From NCBI GenBank assembly GCA_007644065.1, contig VJWN01000016.1:220036-284035 (forward strand): a stretch of 64,000 bases of DNA. The letters are read 5' to 3'. The position numbers and the translations under genes were made by a program. Position 1 is the first letter of the stretch; each line of letters starts with the position of its first letter. Below are positions 36,301 to 49,221 of the stretch, piece by piece. The notes beneath the pieces were generated by a model, which worked only from the letters and a program-made list of their open reading frames with translations, made no database searches and was not told where the DNA came from. This DNA comes from Margaritispora aquatica (taxonomy: Eukaryota > Ascomycota > Leotiomycetes > Helotiales > Discinellaceae).

Positions 36301-38240
36301 TACCAGCCAACAGCCTTTGTAGGTGATGCTGATGCAGATGACGAGGATGAGGTTGAGCTTGCGGCAGCCGAGAATGGTTTGGAAGTAGAAGAGCTAGAAC
36401 TAGAACTGGCCGCAGCTGAAGACGATGAGCTTGCAGCAGCCGAAGATGATTTAGAACTGGAAGAGCTAGTGCTAGAAGTTGAACTTGCGGCAGCTGACGA
36501 CGACGAGCTTGAAGCAGATGATGTCGTTGATGAGATTGCAGCTGCGCTGGAGCTCGAACTTGAACTCGAGCTGGAACTACGGCTAGAACTAGTGCTCGAA
36601 CTGGATGTTGAGCTTGCCGCAGCCGATGACGACGACGATGAACTAGCAGCAGCTGAAGATGATGAGCTGGCAGCTGCACTAGAAGAGCTGGGGCTGGGGC
36701 TGGAACTCGAGCTAGAACTATGACTAGTAGTAGATGTGGAGCTTGAGGCTGCAGCACTTGAAGATTGGGAAGCAGACGACGAGGTAGTGCTGCTGCGAGA
36801 TGTTGTTGTTGGCGCCGATGAGCTTACACTGCTCGCCGTAGATAACGGAGGGGTTGTAGATGTAGATGACGAGCTTGATGTGGAGCTAAATACCGAAGAG
36901 CTTGAAGACAATGGAGCATAGCGATAGACATTGAGCCTGTTGCCACCTCCGCATGTTTCTTGGGCATTTCCATTACATGCCATGTTGCAGCCATCACTTG
37001 CTGGTGCTCCATAGTTATGGAAAGCGTTATCGCAATCTAGTTCCAGTTAACGAGAGGTCAATAGGAACAAGGAGCAATACATACAGCACTCTCCACCATA
37101 TTCTACTCCCATCAGAGTATATCCAGCCGATTTGCATGACGCTTGGCATAACTCGACCGTCATGATGTTGGCATTGCCGAAGATTTGGTTACCAAAGGTA
37201 CGCGCGCCAACAGTATCGTTGTAGCACCCCAAGGAAGTCCATGCAGAGGTTGCTTGAGAACTGGCGCTCGATGAAGTAGAAGACGAGCTTGCTGCAGCGC
37301 CAGATGATGAAGCACTTGATCCTGACGAATACTGGTATAAGCTTAATCTGTTTCCACCACCGCATTTTTGGGCTGCATTGCCATTGCAATTCATATTGCA
37401 ATATAGTTCTCCATCCGGAGCTGGACCACCTCCATTTCGAAGTGCATTATCACAATAGCATTCTCCAGAGTATTCAGTTCCCTGTGTTTGTTAGCTTGCG
37501 GCCAACAGAAAAAGAAATGTACCTACTGCCAACATAAATCCATTTTTCTGGCAAGCAGCTTGACACAACTCGTTTGTCATGATACTGCCTGATCCATAGA
37601 CGGCTGAGTTTAAGGTTCTACCACCAACTCCATCAGTGTAGCATCCCAAATACTTCCATGATGGTCCAGTGCCTGCTCCCGAAGATGTCGCTGACGCCGG
37701 CGACGATGTCGTAGCTGCAACAGACGATGAAGACGAGGCACCAGGAGTGCCATATTGGAAGACAGTCAATCGATCACCGCCTCCACACATCTCGGTAGCA
37801 TTACCTTGACAAGGCGTATTGCAGGAAGTCTGGTCAGTAGCCAATGTCATCGCATTGCGGATCTGGTTGTCACAGTCTACCAATTATCAGAAATTGAAAT
37901 GGGGTTAGAAATCGCAATATCCCCAATTGTAATACTCACAGCACTCTGAATAATACTCAGTCCCACTGAAAGTGTAACCTCCACTTGCACATTTGGAAAT
38001 GCACAGCTCCTGGGTCATGATGTTGGCATCGCCATACTGTTGGTACATCAAAGTTCGGCTACCGACGGCGTCATTGTAGCAACCCACTGCATACCATGAG
38101 GGAGCACGCTTTGCAAGCACTGATCGTGCCGACACAGTTGCAACCTACATGGATCAGTAAACGTCACGGCGAAGAGACAAGAGAATCGAACTTACCAACA
38201 AGTGTAACACAGCAAACAGGGCCCCTTTGCGAAACTCCAT
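33396..38240 (-). CDS. Six-WSC-domain copper radical oxidase (glyoxal-oxidase-like, AA5)
   Basis: Twelve exons (38240-38196, 38144-37940, 37876-37527, 37481-37085, 37036-36143, 36094-36005, 35959-35680, 35632-35426, 35378-34673, 34623-34252, 34198-34121, 34073-33396) encode 1433 residues with consistent phase. A signal peptide (to about 22) is followed by three WSC domains, a Ser/Ala-rich stretch of about 200 residues (roughly 360-560), three more WSC domains, then a catalytic kelch-type domain with the C-terminal DUF1929-like sandwich. All five AA5 ligands are visible: Cys993 (DVFCSAS), Tyr1052 (RWYPSA), Tyr1273-His1274 (RLYHSE) and His1357 (STHGNS). The enzyme should be secreted, bind wall glycans through WSC and oxidise aldehydes or alcohols to yield H2O2. 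Intron 35633-35679 is a GC-AG intron (TG/GCAAGT). Two adjacent genes are unlikely, since phase runs through. Confidence 0.92.
36300..36905 (-). repeat. Ser/Ala-rich coding low-complexity tract
   Basis: About 200 codons inside exon 5 of the copper oxidase are almost only Ser, Ala and Thr, in AGC/AGT/TCT/GCT/GCA codons with short repeats such as GCAGCAAGCTC. This is expected to be a heavily O-mannosylated, extended stalk. The antisense frame is open because of the repeats and encodes a Glu/Leu/Asp-rich artefact. Length variation between strains is likely. Confidence 0.85.
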
Positions 38241-40651
38241 GGCTGAACAGTCGCGATATTGTCGTGTGACTATTCTCAGACAGCCAGGACAGAACTCATG
38301 TATCGGTGTTCCTCAATACCTGGGGGATAGGAAGACAAAAGGTCAGCGTCAAGAATAGACTTCCCAAGAACATGGGTGGTCGAGGCCAAACAATGAGAGG
38401 CAACAAGGAGCATAAAATAAAATTGCATCTCAGCCTGCCGCGACAAGTTTGAGTCTAGAAAGGGTCGTCATCTCACAGAAGTTCTTGTCAGATTTGGCGT
38501 GTACAGAATTGTCAGTCGAGATCTCCAGCTGAACGACCCGAAGGCGCAAATGGCACACGTCTGTGGAGTCATTAGCTTGGCCTAGCTTGGCATAAGGACG
38601 GTCACGAATCGAAAGGGTTGCCAGAAATGCCAGTAAGATTCGCATCACTCGCCATGGGTCAAGGGCAAGCTCCCGGTTACGGGAAGGCCAGCCAGCTTGG
38701 AACAGACGCCACAAGAGTAAAGACGTCTGAGGATGTTTATTTTGGAGTATGGGGAGTGGAAACTGACCCTTAAAGGAATGAAAGGATTATTGACGCGAGT
38801 GGAGTAGAATGACAGTTGTCGAGACTCGCTGGTTGGAGTGTCTTTGCGTAGATTTAACGGACAAAATGTCTCAGCGCAAGCGAGAAGGCGAGAATAATGT
38901 TTTGATATGAGAGGGAGGGGCATATTCCACAGCATTCGGAGATTAACGAAATGAAGACTGGTAGAGCATTCTCCCAAGAGTGCAAATGTGGCTGGACTTT
39001 TGATATGCTAATTGGATAAACACGTCCAGGGATGCATAAACCTTGAAGCTGTGTTACGTCTGTATGTACCTTCGTACCAACTCGGCGGTAGAGTCACCCG
39101 TATAGCGTACACCATTTGTTCATTTTCAAGACGAACTCAACTATCAAAATGTGTCAAGAAATGTCAAGAAACGTCAAGAAATGTCAAGACGTAACCATTC
39201 GGACCTTGAAATGTATGGATGACATGGATAATCATCGGAGGTACACTTGACGACTTGGCTTGCAGGTCTGTTATTGAGTTGTGGCCTAAACGAGTCGCCC
39301 AGCCCCCTTCAATATCTTCTCGTTTGCATAGGGAGTCGTAAGAGTAAGAGTGTGGCATGTTCCTACTCGTACTCTACACAAGAAATTCATGAACCATGAA
39401 TGAGTGACACCGAAACGACTTTACTGAAAAGAAGCGGTAATCAGCTAGCTGGTGGCGGGCGCGGACTTGCTCGAGGCTTTGGCTACTGCAAGTTTGTGTT
39501 TGATGATTTGATGCCTTTCTAACTTGGGTAGGATTTAGGAACTGGACTTGAAAAGGGGTTATCGAATGAGGCGTTTACGAGATTGAGGTTGAAATTACCA
39601 TCTTGGGACTAGCGGGAAGCGTGATGCTTAATTTAGCTTGATTGTGGCCTGAGGGCCCCAGCTTTTGACGAGGATAAGCCAGGCATCAATGCTCACTGGG
39701 GTGTTTGGGGAATTCCATTTCCAGGATTTCAACATCTCGATTGAGCACTAACTCCATAACTTGAACAACACCAAGCCATTCTGGACAAAACTATAATCTA
39801 ACTTCAATCACAACCTCAGGCTTTCGTCCTTTCGAGAACAAGTTCTTGTCATTTTCGCGCCACAGAACGAAGTGCGTTTCCTATCTTGTGCTTTGAGTTT
39901 GCCTCCTCTGCGAGATCACCAACAATCCATAACAGCCTCTTACGACCCATTCAACCAATCAGTTGCATCAATTTTCTAGTTGGAGGAGCCACCGATTAAA
40001 TCTGGCGAAAGAAAGTTCTTCTCCTGAAGTACGTGGCATATATGCAATTGGTAATGCCATACTAACTCAAGAACTATAGAGCAGGGCTCGTGTTGCTGAA
40101 CAAAATATTGCTATCAGAAATGTAAAGAATTTCCAAGTCCCACCATACTTGGCACCCATACTCGTGCCGTGCTTATCCCCTGCGGATGGATTGTGCCCAG
40201 GGCCAAACCGACAGATACGAAATGCAGCTCAACTTTGTCATTCAGCCTTGCATCACCCATGGGCAATCCTTGACATTGGCCTTCGAAATGGTAATTGGCT
40301 GCCGCCGAAGGGGTGCATATCAATACACCAGCCGTCTATTTTAGGCAAATGTGGAATTCTCAGACGTGCCAAAGCATTGCAAACTTTATCCTGCGTTATT
40401 AGCACGGGAACGAGCGATTCCAGGACGGCATCAAATCCCGCTCGCCGGCATGTGACATTGGAATCAAAGGCACGATGGCATCACAATCGACGGCAAAATG
40501 GCACAATCAGCATAGGTGGCTGAGACGACCCGTGAATTGTTCGTGACTTTCTATTGCGTATTGTAGCCATAACTGAACTTCTAGCAGAAGAGAAACCCCA
40601 GAACCATTACATTACCCATTAACCTGTGCCAAAAAATTTCTCACGATCGAT
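38241..40651. other. Intergenic region upstream of the copper oxidase gene
   Basis: About 2.4 kb without a recognised gene. It contains the oxidase promoter and a small 10-bp tandem repeat at 39151-39190. Open frames here (for example 40149-40523) show no known domain. Confidence 0.45.
39151..39190 (+). repeat. 10-bp tandem repeat, four copies
   Basis: The unit is RYGTCAAGAA, with copies GTGTCAAGAA, ATGTCAAGAA, ACGTCAAGAA and ATGTCAAGAC in a row. Its role is unknown; TGTCAAGA repeats in a promoter-size gap could be binding sites. Confidence 0.85.
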
Positions 40652-42269
40652 CTATCTACTCGCCTTGCTACTACCACAAGCGCCTTCACTCCACATCTTG
40701 ACGCTCTTGACCGTCATACCTCTTGCGGTGCCGTTTCCCCAAGTTGGTAACCATCGATTCTGAGCATTAAAGAACTCGAGTGGCGCATTATAACTGGCAT
40801 CACCCCAAGGTTTGGAAGAAACACCATCACTAATACTTGTAAGCATATTTCCTTTGGGGGGGTCAACGAACGTACCCGAAATATCCATTTGTTCCGCCAA
40901 CCGCGACATTCAATATCAAGTAGAAGGCTTGGTCGAAGGGAGTATTTTTCTTGCCAGTTTGACTCCATGGATCATGCAAGGCACTACGATTGACAATGGT
41001 CTGTCCAAACTCTCCACGATCCCACATGTTGTTATACTTTTTGGCGAAGTTGATAAAGAAAACCTGCAGGAGACGATTGTCAATGTAGGTAAAGAGGTAA
41101 TCCTCACTCCATTCGAGTCCATATGTCCGGAAGGTATCACTATAATCAGCACGTCTGATGTTGTGCTTTCCTTGCGTTTTCCAAAAGGCATCAGCTTGAG
41201 CAATGGGTCCCCAATGCAAAGCAGACCCAATACTGTCACGTCCGTCAGGGAAGTCATCACCAGAATTTCCTCTGCTCTCAGCAATATCAATTTCTCCACT
41301 CTGAGGCCATTCTCCATAGACACTGTCTTCTGGCATCATCCAAATTGCAGGCCACAGCCAATTGCCAACGGGCATCTTGGCAACAACCTCAACTCTTCCA
41401 TAAGTCAATGTCTTCTTGCCACGGGTCGTCAATCTTGCACTGCGTACGGGGTTGATAATGTCTCCTGTAGTCTTATTACTACGGATAGAGCAGGCAGTGA
41501 GCGGATCTGGAGAGGTGCATTCGCCAGTTGTCGTCAAATTGAGGACATAGCCGTCCAGAAGTTGGTCAACGGTGATATCAGTCGTCTCGGTCGTGAGCGT
41601 AGGGACAATGTGCAAACCCTCAGCATCAGTGAATGAATTCTTTTCGTCCGTGGTGGTCCAATCAAATGAGCCTGTACCGTATCCTCCTCTTTGGATCTCG
41701 TGTGTCCAGACATCAGAATTGATCGAGGCGAAGTTGTCCTCGAGAATGAGACAGTACTACGCATGTCAGAATGTGCTGCAAGTCTATGAAGCGAGGTGTT
41801 TACCTCCTTGTTTGGAACTCCACTCCACGCAAGATAACACATGAAAGCTCCAGCAACCAATCCTACGGTGCAACCACCCCAGAAGATATAGTAGTCCCAC
41901 TTTCTTCTCTTGATGGGCGTGTCTTTCCAAGGCTTTTCGTACCTGAGATGTCTTAGAAGTGAGACTTTATGACACAGAGGGTCTTACTTACTCTCCGACT
42001 AAGCGAGCACTCTTAAATCGACGTTGAGGTGCTACATGCTCCTCTCCCATGACAGATGGCGGCGCAGTGTCAAGTCTCCTCACCGAATAAGTGGTTGTCC
42101 TCTTCGATGCTCTCGAGGCTTTGGACATGACAGAAACAGGTCGACTCCGCACAGAAGTGGCATGACTACCCAATTGCCCAGATGGCGAGTGGGATCGGGA
42201 TGGAGACCCATACTGATACTGATACTGCGGGAAGTCCGAGGCAGTGATTTCAAGACTGAGCCTACTCAT
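40652..42269 (-). CDS. Membrane-anchored GH16 glucanase-like protein
   Basis: Exons 42269-41992, 41942-41804, 41756-40876 and 40829-40652 encode 491 residues. An N-terminal Ser/Arg-rich cytosolic part (1-107, with dibasic patch KRRKW) precedes one membrane helix (about 110-133), giving a type II protein. The rest is a GH16 beta-jelly-roll: Trp-rich substrate strands (NWLWPAIWMMP), then the catalytic signature GEIDIAESRGN with nucleophile Glu294, Asp296 and acid/base Glu299, and ALHWGP. The last exon supplies GDGVSSKPWGD and ends in a short Ser/Lys tail. GH16 enzymes of this form act on beta-1,3 or mixed glucans of the wall; the exact activity is inferred. All phases agree. It lies between the copper oxidase and the GT2 synthase, a context of cell-surface carbohydrate genes. 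Confidence 0.92.
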
Positions 42270-44008
42270 TGTGAAGTCCTTTTCTTGAATGACAGGAATT
42301 GGGGATAGAATGGAGTTTCTCTCGGATGAATGCGAGGAATGGTGGGTTGTTTATGGAATATGAAGCAGATGCTATCGAAGGGGGCTTCGTCCGAGAGGCG
42401 CCACGGAAGTCTGCTATCAGGGCAAGGCACTTTGAGCAGCGTTCCTTTCCCTACGGTAAATATCCGAGATAAGAAATATCGGTATAAACAAGAATGATAG
42501 GGCGAGAATTTTCAATAAAATCCAGAGCATCCAAAGATGTGGCCATCCCGTGTTTGGTGCCTTTCCAAAAGCTCCTTTCCATTGCCAAGGCACATGCGAG
42601 TCGAGTCCATCTTCAGCTTTTCGTCTGGGTAAGTAAAGATTAACGTCTCCGCATCCTGCAAGCTTCACTCCCCTCTTGATTTCTTGAATCTAATTTACGA
42701 GGCGGGACATAGCTTCACTGCGACCTCCAGAACTTTCTGTGCTTGGGGCTTTAGTCTGCTTCGGTAGCTTCATAGTTAGTACGAGCTTAAAGCACTTAGA
42801 GCTAACGCTAATGATGCCTGTGCCTGAAAACGGAAACGTTTCGAAGCAGGCCGAGCCTGCAATGTCGGATGCAGAGAAAATATTTCGCGGGACCATGGGA
42901 GATCGACAGGAGCCTCATCTCCGCTGGAACACGCTGTAAGTGGTAGCTCTATCAATGAGATTACTCAACCTTAATCCAGAGTTCTAAAGGCATTGGATAT
43001 GATTTGTCTTCTGATGTCGTATCGAGTATGGAGACACATCCATGCATTCAGCTTTGTTATAAGCAATACTGCAAATAAGCGATAGTTCCAAGAGTATCTA
43101 AATTCAAATTCCTGAGAATTATGCTGGAAGTTGCATATGCATGCGGGATATCTCAGAATTCTCTCAGCTCGAAAAGCTTTCCAAAATACGATTAGTTTCG
43201 AAGATCTTACAGCCAGTCAGTCAGAATCGAGATCGGGGAACTTCGAATCAGGGATAGATGTCGCCTAATTTGAAAGAACGGCTAGCCACTCACTCCCGAT
43301 CGGGAACGAGACTACATGTTAGTCTTTGAGCTACAGTTCTAGTGCTATACTATTATTGTCCGGTCAGCACTTCACGTCAAACCATGATAGCTGCTAGCCT
43401 CGAAGCTTACGGCTCTCCAATTTCGGAAGAATTACCTTCTAGTCGCGAATTCTGCACCAGGTTCAAGCGTTTGAAATAGCTCCACGACACGATCCTATGG
43501 CTCCGATACAATTTTGTTAAATTTTTACCGAACAAAGCCACAAGCCCGACAGATAGGTAAAGATGACGCGAAGGACCGCCCCCAAAATCCAAACCATTCA
43601 CAATCTTGCGTGGCTAGACAATGGAAATGTCCGATTTTCCAACTGTCACAACGATCAGAGCTTTCGCCTCCTCCCTAATAGCGGATCTTCGCTTGGGATC
43701 GCCCTTGCCATGGCTCTGGAATCGTGGAAATGTGGGAATAGATACCGCATTGGGCTCTTTCGCCATGCAGAACTTGAACGTGGCACACCTAGGACAGAGC
43801 TCAACTGCAGCCGCTTTTGCTATCTGCAAGCTTCTGGATTTGTCGGATCCTGAAATGGCCAAAGATAAAGCGGCCGGAAAGTTCAGCCCGAGTATTGTTT
43901 ACAAGCCGTGCCTGCAAAGCTGATTGAAGGAATCAAAAGCAGAGCTTTCTACCTCATTTCCTCTCTTCGTCCTGCCCACCCTTTCGTTCCCACCTTCTTG
44001 TTTGCCAA
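42270..44008. promoter_or_regulatory. Divergent intergenic region between GH16 and GT2 genes
   Basis: 1.7 kb separates two diverging start codons. The last 100 bases before 44009 are CT-rich, as in fungal leaders. A possible broken small membrane-protein gene lies at 42417-42773 and is listed separately. Otherwise only short frames without domains are seen. Confidence 0.5.
42417..42773 (-). pseudogene. Possible small membrane protein gene interrupted by one in-frame stop
   Basis: The frame from ATG 42771-42773 runs 27 codons (MKLPKQTKAPSTESS onward), meets TAG at 42690-42692, then stays open in the same frame for 90 more codons. These include a charged region with PWQWKG, a strongly hydrophobic helix (WMLWILLKILALSFLFIPIF) and a basic stop-transfer RRERN. 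The shape is that of a small tail-anchored protein. A 43-bp GTAAAT...TTGCAG intron would remove the stop but shifts into another frame without the helix. So this is either a recent pseudogene, an unrecognised splice form, or chance. No family is recognised. Confidence 0.3.
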
Positions 44009-47000
44009 ATGTCGACGCAAAGCAAGATGTCCACTGACAGTGACCATGGATCGCACAGCACTGGAGGCTACTTTGTTGCTAGGAAAGCTGAACGACATTC
44101 GGCTACTCCAGCAACGCCGATTCCTAGCAACGTGATCACTCAACCCGAGCCAACATATCAAGCAGGTAGCTCAAGCAGTCAAATTAATAGAAGATCAGGG
44201 GCTCCAAGTTTGAGCAACAGAAGAGGTAGCAATGGCTCTCAACACCAAGCAGATCGATACAAAACTGTAAGTACATTGGCTGACATGAGGCAAAAGATAG
44301 TAACATTTTATAGATGGTACGGTATCTTCACCAGCGTTGTATGGAAAAGAAATGGCTCGAGGAATTTGGCGACGATTCTGGTAATCTCCCAGAGGAGTCT
44401 GCACTGGGTGTTGCAATACGCTCACCTGATGAAACTCACTATGCCATGGAGCCCTCAACTGTTGATCCTGACTTCATTGAGGCATTGCGTATAATAGATG
44501 CCAAAGTCGGCATGACCATGTCATCAGAAATCACAGAAAACCTGTTTGCTCAAATTGGTCCTTTGCAAGAAGATATCCAGCTTGGGCCTAGAACGAGAAT
44601 TCCAATTGTTCAATCGCTCGAGCAAGTTTTGGCCGGCAATGTCGAGATTGAGCACAATGCATTTGCTTGTCTGTTGAGAGAGGAACGCATTGTCATGCTT
44701 TGGAATAGTACTGTGGAGGGTATTCTTGCTCATGGCGCTGATGTTGAGGACAAACTCATGGGACATGTGAGTTTTCACGTTGGAATATTGAAAGGCAAGA
44801 CTAACCAATTAATCAGGTATGGGGATCCCATATTGGAACACCGAGGACACCGCACTCTTATCAGTGGTATCCTCCACCACACATGATGCAAATGAATGGA
44901 GCAAGCACACCCAGTTCCGCTTCTCAACTAGATGAGAAACATCTTGCAATTCAAGCAGCGCTTGAACTTGAAGAACTTGGAGATGATCGATTTGACCCCG
45001 CCACTGAGGCTGGCGCACCTCCCCCACGACCATTCCTTCTTCTACATGCCTGTGTCATTGGTGTCTCCATGGCTCTGATTGTGCTCGTTGAAATGCTTTG
45101 TGTGTCTAAAGTATGTTGCCTTTTCTCTCGCTAAATATCCCGCTAACAACTTATTAGATTCTGACAGAATATCGTTACGATGGAATAGTCATTCGTTTCG
45201 CATTGGTTGCCACCATTCCTATTTTTATGATGTTCTCTCTTTTCTACTTCGTCGTTATCGGTGGTTCACTCTTCCAGCTTTTCGGTCCATTGACATACGT
45301 TCGAAGCAACTCCATGTTTTATTCTGCGAAAGCTCCAAAGTGGGAGAGATATCCCGATCTCGAGCTGCCACATATCACCATTCAGATGCCAGTTTATAAG
45401 GAGGGTTTGGGTGGTGTCATTATTCCCACTGTAACCAGTTTACAAGTCGCCATAAAGAAGTATGAGTCTCAAGGAGGTACTGCCTCCATCTTCGTGAACG
45501 ACGATGGTATGCAAACAGTCAGTGAAGATCTTGCAGAGTAAGTTCAATCCCATCAGTAAATGATGAACAGATCTTAACAAAATGTTTGCAGAGCTCGACG
45601 TGCATTCTACGAAGTTAATGGCATTGGCTGGTGTTCTCGTCCCAAAGATACTTCGACCATCACCATTCCACCTGATGAGAACAAATCGAAATGGAATCCA
45701 TTTAACAAGGCAAAGAAGCGGCCGAACCCAGATGGGTTCCATCGTAAAGGACAATTCAAGAAGGCTTCCAACATGAACTACTGCATGGACTTTTCCATTC
45801 GTGTCGAAGACGAGACTCTGCGTTTGATGGAAATCCTTGCGAGAGAGAAACAGATCGCTACAGATGACCTCACTATCGAGGAAGAGAACGACTGCTACGA
45901 GGAAGCCATGAAGACAACCATTGAGAGTGACGAAGGCCGTACACTCGCTGCTGGAAACGTTCGTATTGGTGATGTGATTCTCTTGATTGATTCCGATACC
46001 CGAGTTGTGAGTTTACTCCCTCCGTTCGCTAGATATCTACTGACACTCCTCTTTACAGCCCGAAGACTGCCTCCTTTATGGTGCCCTCGAATTGCACGAA
46101 TCCCCTGAATGCGCGATTCTACAACACGCCTCTGGTGTCATGCAAGTCGCCAACAACGCCTTCGAGAACGGGATTACCTACTTCACAAATTTGATCTACA
46201 TGTCCATTCAATTTGCTGTCGGTAACGGTGATTGCGCTCCCTTTGTGGGTCACAATGCCTTTTTGCGATGGAAAGCCGTGCAAGCTGTCTCGTTCGAAGA
46301 GGATGGTAAGCGCAAATTCTGGTCCGACTCACACGTTTCCGAGGATTTTGATATCTCGCTGCGTATGCAAATGAACAGCTTTATCGTGCGCTTGGCCACT
46401 TATCACCAGGGTGGGTTCAAAGAAGGTGTATCGCTTACTGTGTACGACGAGTTGGCGAGATGGGAAAAGTGAGTTGAATTTCTCCCCAATGGTTTGCAGA
46501 TGAATCAAATGCTAACAAAAACTAGATATGCATACGGCTGTAACGAACTCGTGTTCCATCCTTTCAAATTATGGTACAAAGGACCATTCACGCCTCTCTT
46601 CCGCCGCTTCCTCTGGTCAGATATCAAGATTACATCTAAGATGACCATTCTTGCTTACATCGGGACTTACTACGCCATCGCTGCTGCTATCCCCTTGACG
46701 CTCGCCAACTATCTGATTGTCGGTTGGTTTTCCTCAGAAGTGGATCAATTCTACCTGACGTCCTGGAAGATTTTCGTGGGTATGGCAGTCGTGTTCAACG
46801 TCCTGGTATGTTCCTCCCCATCACACACATCAAAAAAACAAGTCCCTAATTGAACCACAGTCCCCCCTCGCCTTTGCCATGTTGCGTCACCGCCTTGGAC
46901 AAAAAATCTTCTTCTGGTCCGTAATCGAAACCATCAAATGGACGCCCATGTTCGTGCTCTTCTTCGGTGGTCTCTCGCTCCACCTCTCCGCTGCGCTGTT

Positions 47001-47262
47001 GTGCCACTTCTGCTCCATCAAGATGGAGTGGACAGCCACGGCTAAGGAGCTCGAGAAGCAAGGGTTCCGCGTTGGTCTCGACAAGATCGTTCGCGACTTC
47101 AAGTTCATGTATGCCTTTACTATTCCCATTGTCGGGGGTATGATCTACCTCGGCACGACGTCGAATCGAGGCTGGTATATTAAGGATTTTGCGGCGATTG
47201 TGCCGTTGGCTAACCAGGTCGGGTGTCATATGTTGCTGCCATTTGTTTTGGGTTTGGTGTAG
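44009..47262 (+). CDS. GT2 family membrane polysaccharide synthase (hyaluronan/cellulose-synthase-like)
   Basis: Eight exons (44009-44266, 44314-44766, 44817-45110, 45158-45537, 45592-46006, 46059-46468, 46526-46805, 46861-47262) encode 963 residues; all phases agree. The N-terminal 240 residues are soluble and partly disordered. Two membrane helices (about 311-331 and 345-375) precede the cytosolic GT-A catalytic domain: PVYKEGL, the UDP-binding pair Asp450-Asp451 in NDDGMQ, the DSD motif at 595-597, SEDFD at 694-698 as catalytic base region, and an RW pair near 734. At least four more helices follow, forming the export pore. Related fungal GT2 proteins are needed for hyphal growth on solid surfaces (Zymoseptoria and Fusarium GT2), and Cryptococcus Cps1 is in the same broad group. 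The polymer made is unknown. It is divergent from the GH16 gene. Confidence 0.93.
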
Positions 47263-49221
47263 ATTTCTTTGTTTGTTTGGTGATGTTTGTGGGAAGAGAG
47301 GAAGTGAAGAAGGAAGGGTGGCGGCTTAGATTGGAAGAAACACACAAAAGAGAGATTTTAATGTTAATATTAAACAGGGAGTTGGTCTCATTTGTCTTTG
47401 GGGTGTTGATTTCCTCTCGTTCGAACGATAGATTTCGTTATAGTACATCTTGATTTATATACCTAGCATTACAGAAATGTTAATGATACCTTGCTTAACT
47501 TTTCCACCAATTTACATTGATTTGGAGATATATTCTTCACACATGCCTCGTTTGTCTTCCTTGCTTTGATTCAGAGTTGCTCATGTCTTTGTAAAACTGT
47601 CCTGCAAATTCCCCCGAATTCCCGCGAATTGAATTGCATTTAGAAGTAAGTCTCGTCCGAGTGACCATAGATCGGTTCAAGCGCACCATACGATACTCCG
47701 CTCATCTGCATACATCCAACCATTATCACTGAAGTCAAAGAGGTGGTATTCGTATTCGCAATCACTAGCACAGATATCATTACGAGTCCGTACTGCGCCA
47801 ATACAACCAGAACCCAACAAGCTCAGTGAAGTGATCTAAAGCTACCGTACCATCACAGATCAAGACTACCTAGGTCTCCAAGCCCTGCCATTTTTGTCAC
47901 ACACTTCCACGTCCAGTCTTGCACTTCCTGTTAGCTGTCTACCAATTTTGCGGCGCTCATGTTTGTGGAAGAAAGAGTACGTTTAAGGCAGGTGGGTGGG
48001 AGGTAGGTTCGTCAAGCCGAATGGAGTGTAGTGGAGTCCAGATACCTACCTACCTACTCTACCCACTGACTCCCCACTACCGACTCTACTTCGGGATTTA
48101 CCGAACAAACAGCCCAAGTCAAGCCAAGCTAACAATAACCATTTTAGCTGCCAGCCTCTCATTCTAGATAGATATCAACAGAAAGAAGACTCGGTATTTA
48201 TGTCATCTCACACACGCTTTCGAGGCTTGGAAGTGCTACTTCTTCTCAACCTACTTGGCATCTTCAGCCTCGGCACGTGAACCGCGATAGTCCCAGGTTA
48301 TATATATATATATATATAAAGTATTATAACGCTGACGCTTTCGCCTACCAGCAGCGGTTTATTGCTGGTATGATATCCGCTTCCTTTTCACTTATAGGAA
48401 ATACGCAAGCAAGAAACCAACCAAACAGTGTTGGTAGGAACAAGATACAAAGAAGTGCGCGGCAGAAATACACCTGCTGGTATAATAAGAACGAGAATAA
48501 GAGTTGGGAGTAAGTTAGAAGTGCTCGCTGTATATCCGCTGTATGTGCGGATATGTAGGAAGTTGGTTCCGAGATATCTTGTTGTTATTGTGGAAACTTG
48601 GCTTGACGAAAAAGATGTAATTTCAATTGTTCCTAATACGTACTTGCCTTGACTAAAGTACCTGGGTATTGATTAGACCTCCCACGCATACTAACTCATA
48701 GAAGACTTTTCCGAAAACACATCCGATCAGCTGGTTGTACTTCAAATAACCAAACCAAAAAAAAAAGCGACACTTTTGAAGTTAATTTTCGTAGTCAAAA
48801 GACAAGTCTAGGCTCGAAAATGATATATAGCCATCTTATTAAAAAACTTTTTAACATGACCTATATCAACTCAATATAGAATATAAATAAATTTGAACGT
48901 GTACGATGTACGCAAATACTTTTAAATATAAGTTTAAGTTTCCATTCACTAAACTTCTATGAGTTTGTATACATATCGCGAAATAAAATTTTTGTATTCC
49001 TTTTTGTGACACAAAAAAATCATCCATAAAAAGATTTTAATAAGAACGCAAGTCTAGTCTTTTGATGCTTCGAAAAGCACATCGCAAATACTTGGCGAGA
49101 TCTTCGCTTTTACTTGGCCCAAAAACAATACTACCAATTGCTGATTGTTTTCACAACAGATATCAAATGGAACACGAAATGGAATTGAACCACGAATATC
49201 ATTATGGACATGAGTATGCAA
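47263..49221. other. Intergenic region, no gene recognised
   Basis: About 2 kb holds the GT2 3' region, short frames without domains, a TA microsatellite at 48298-48319 and an AT-rich stretch from about 48700 to 49050. Confidence 0.5.
48298..48319. repeat. TA dinucleotide microsatellite
   Basis: An uninterrupted TA run of about 22 bases ends in AAAGTATTATAA. No function is implied. Confidence 0.9.

Noticed and set aside
36379..36723. Glu/Leu-rich plus-strand protein
   Set aside because: Antisense shadow of the Ser/Ala-rich tract in the copper oxidase exon.
40149..40523. 124-residue open frame
   Set aside because: No domain, biased toward Cys/His/Arg without pattern, overlapped by a minus-strand frame, and no splice or promoter support.
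49181..49191. tRNA B-box (GGTTCAATTCC on the minus strand)
   Set aside because: No matching A-box, anticodon stem or acceptor stem could be folded around it.
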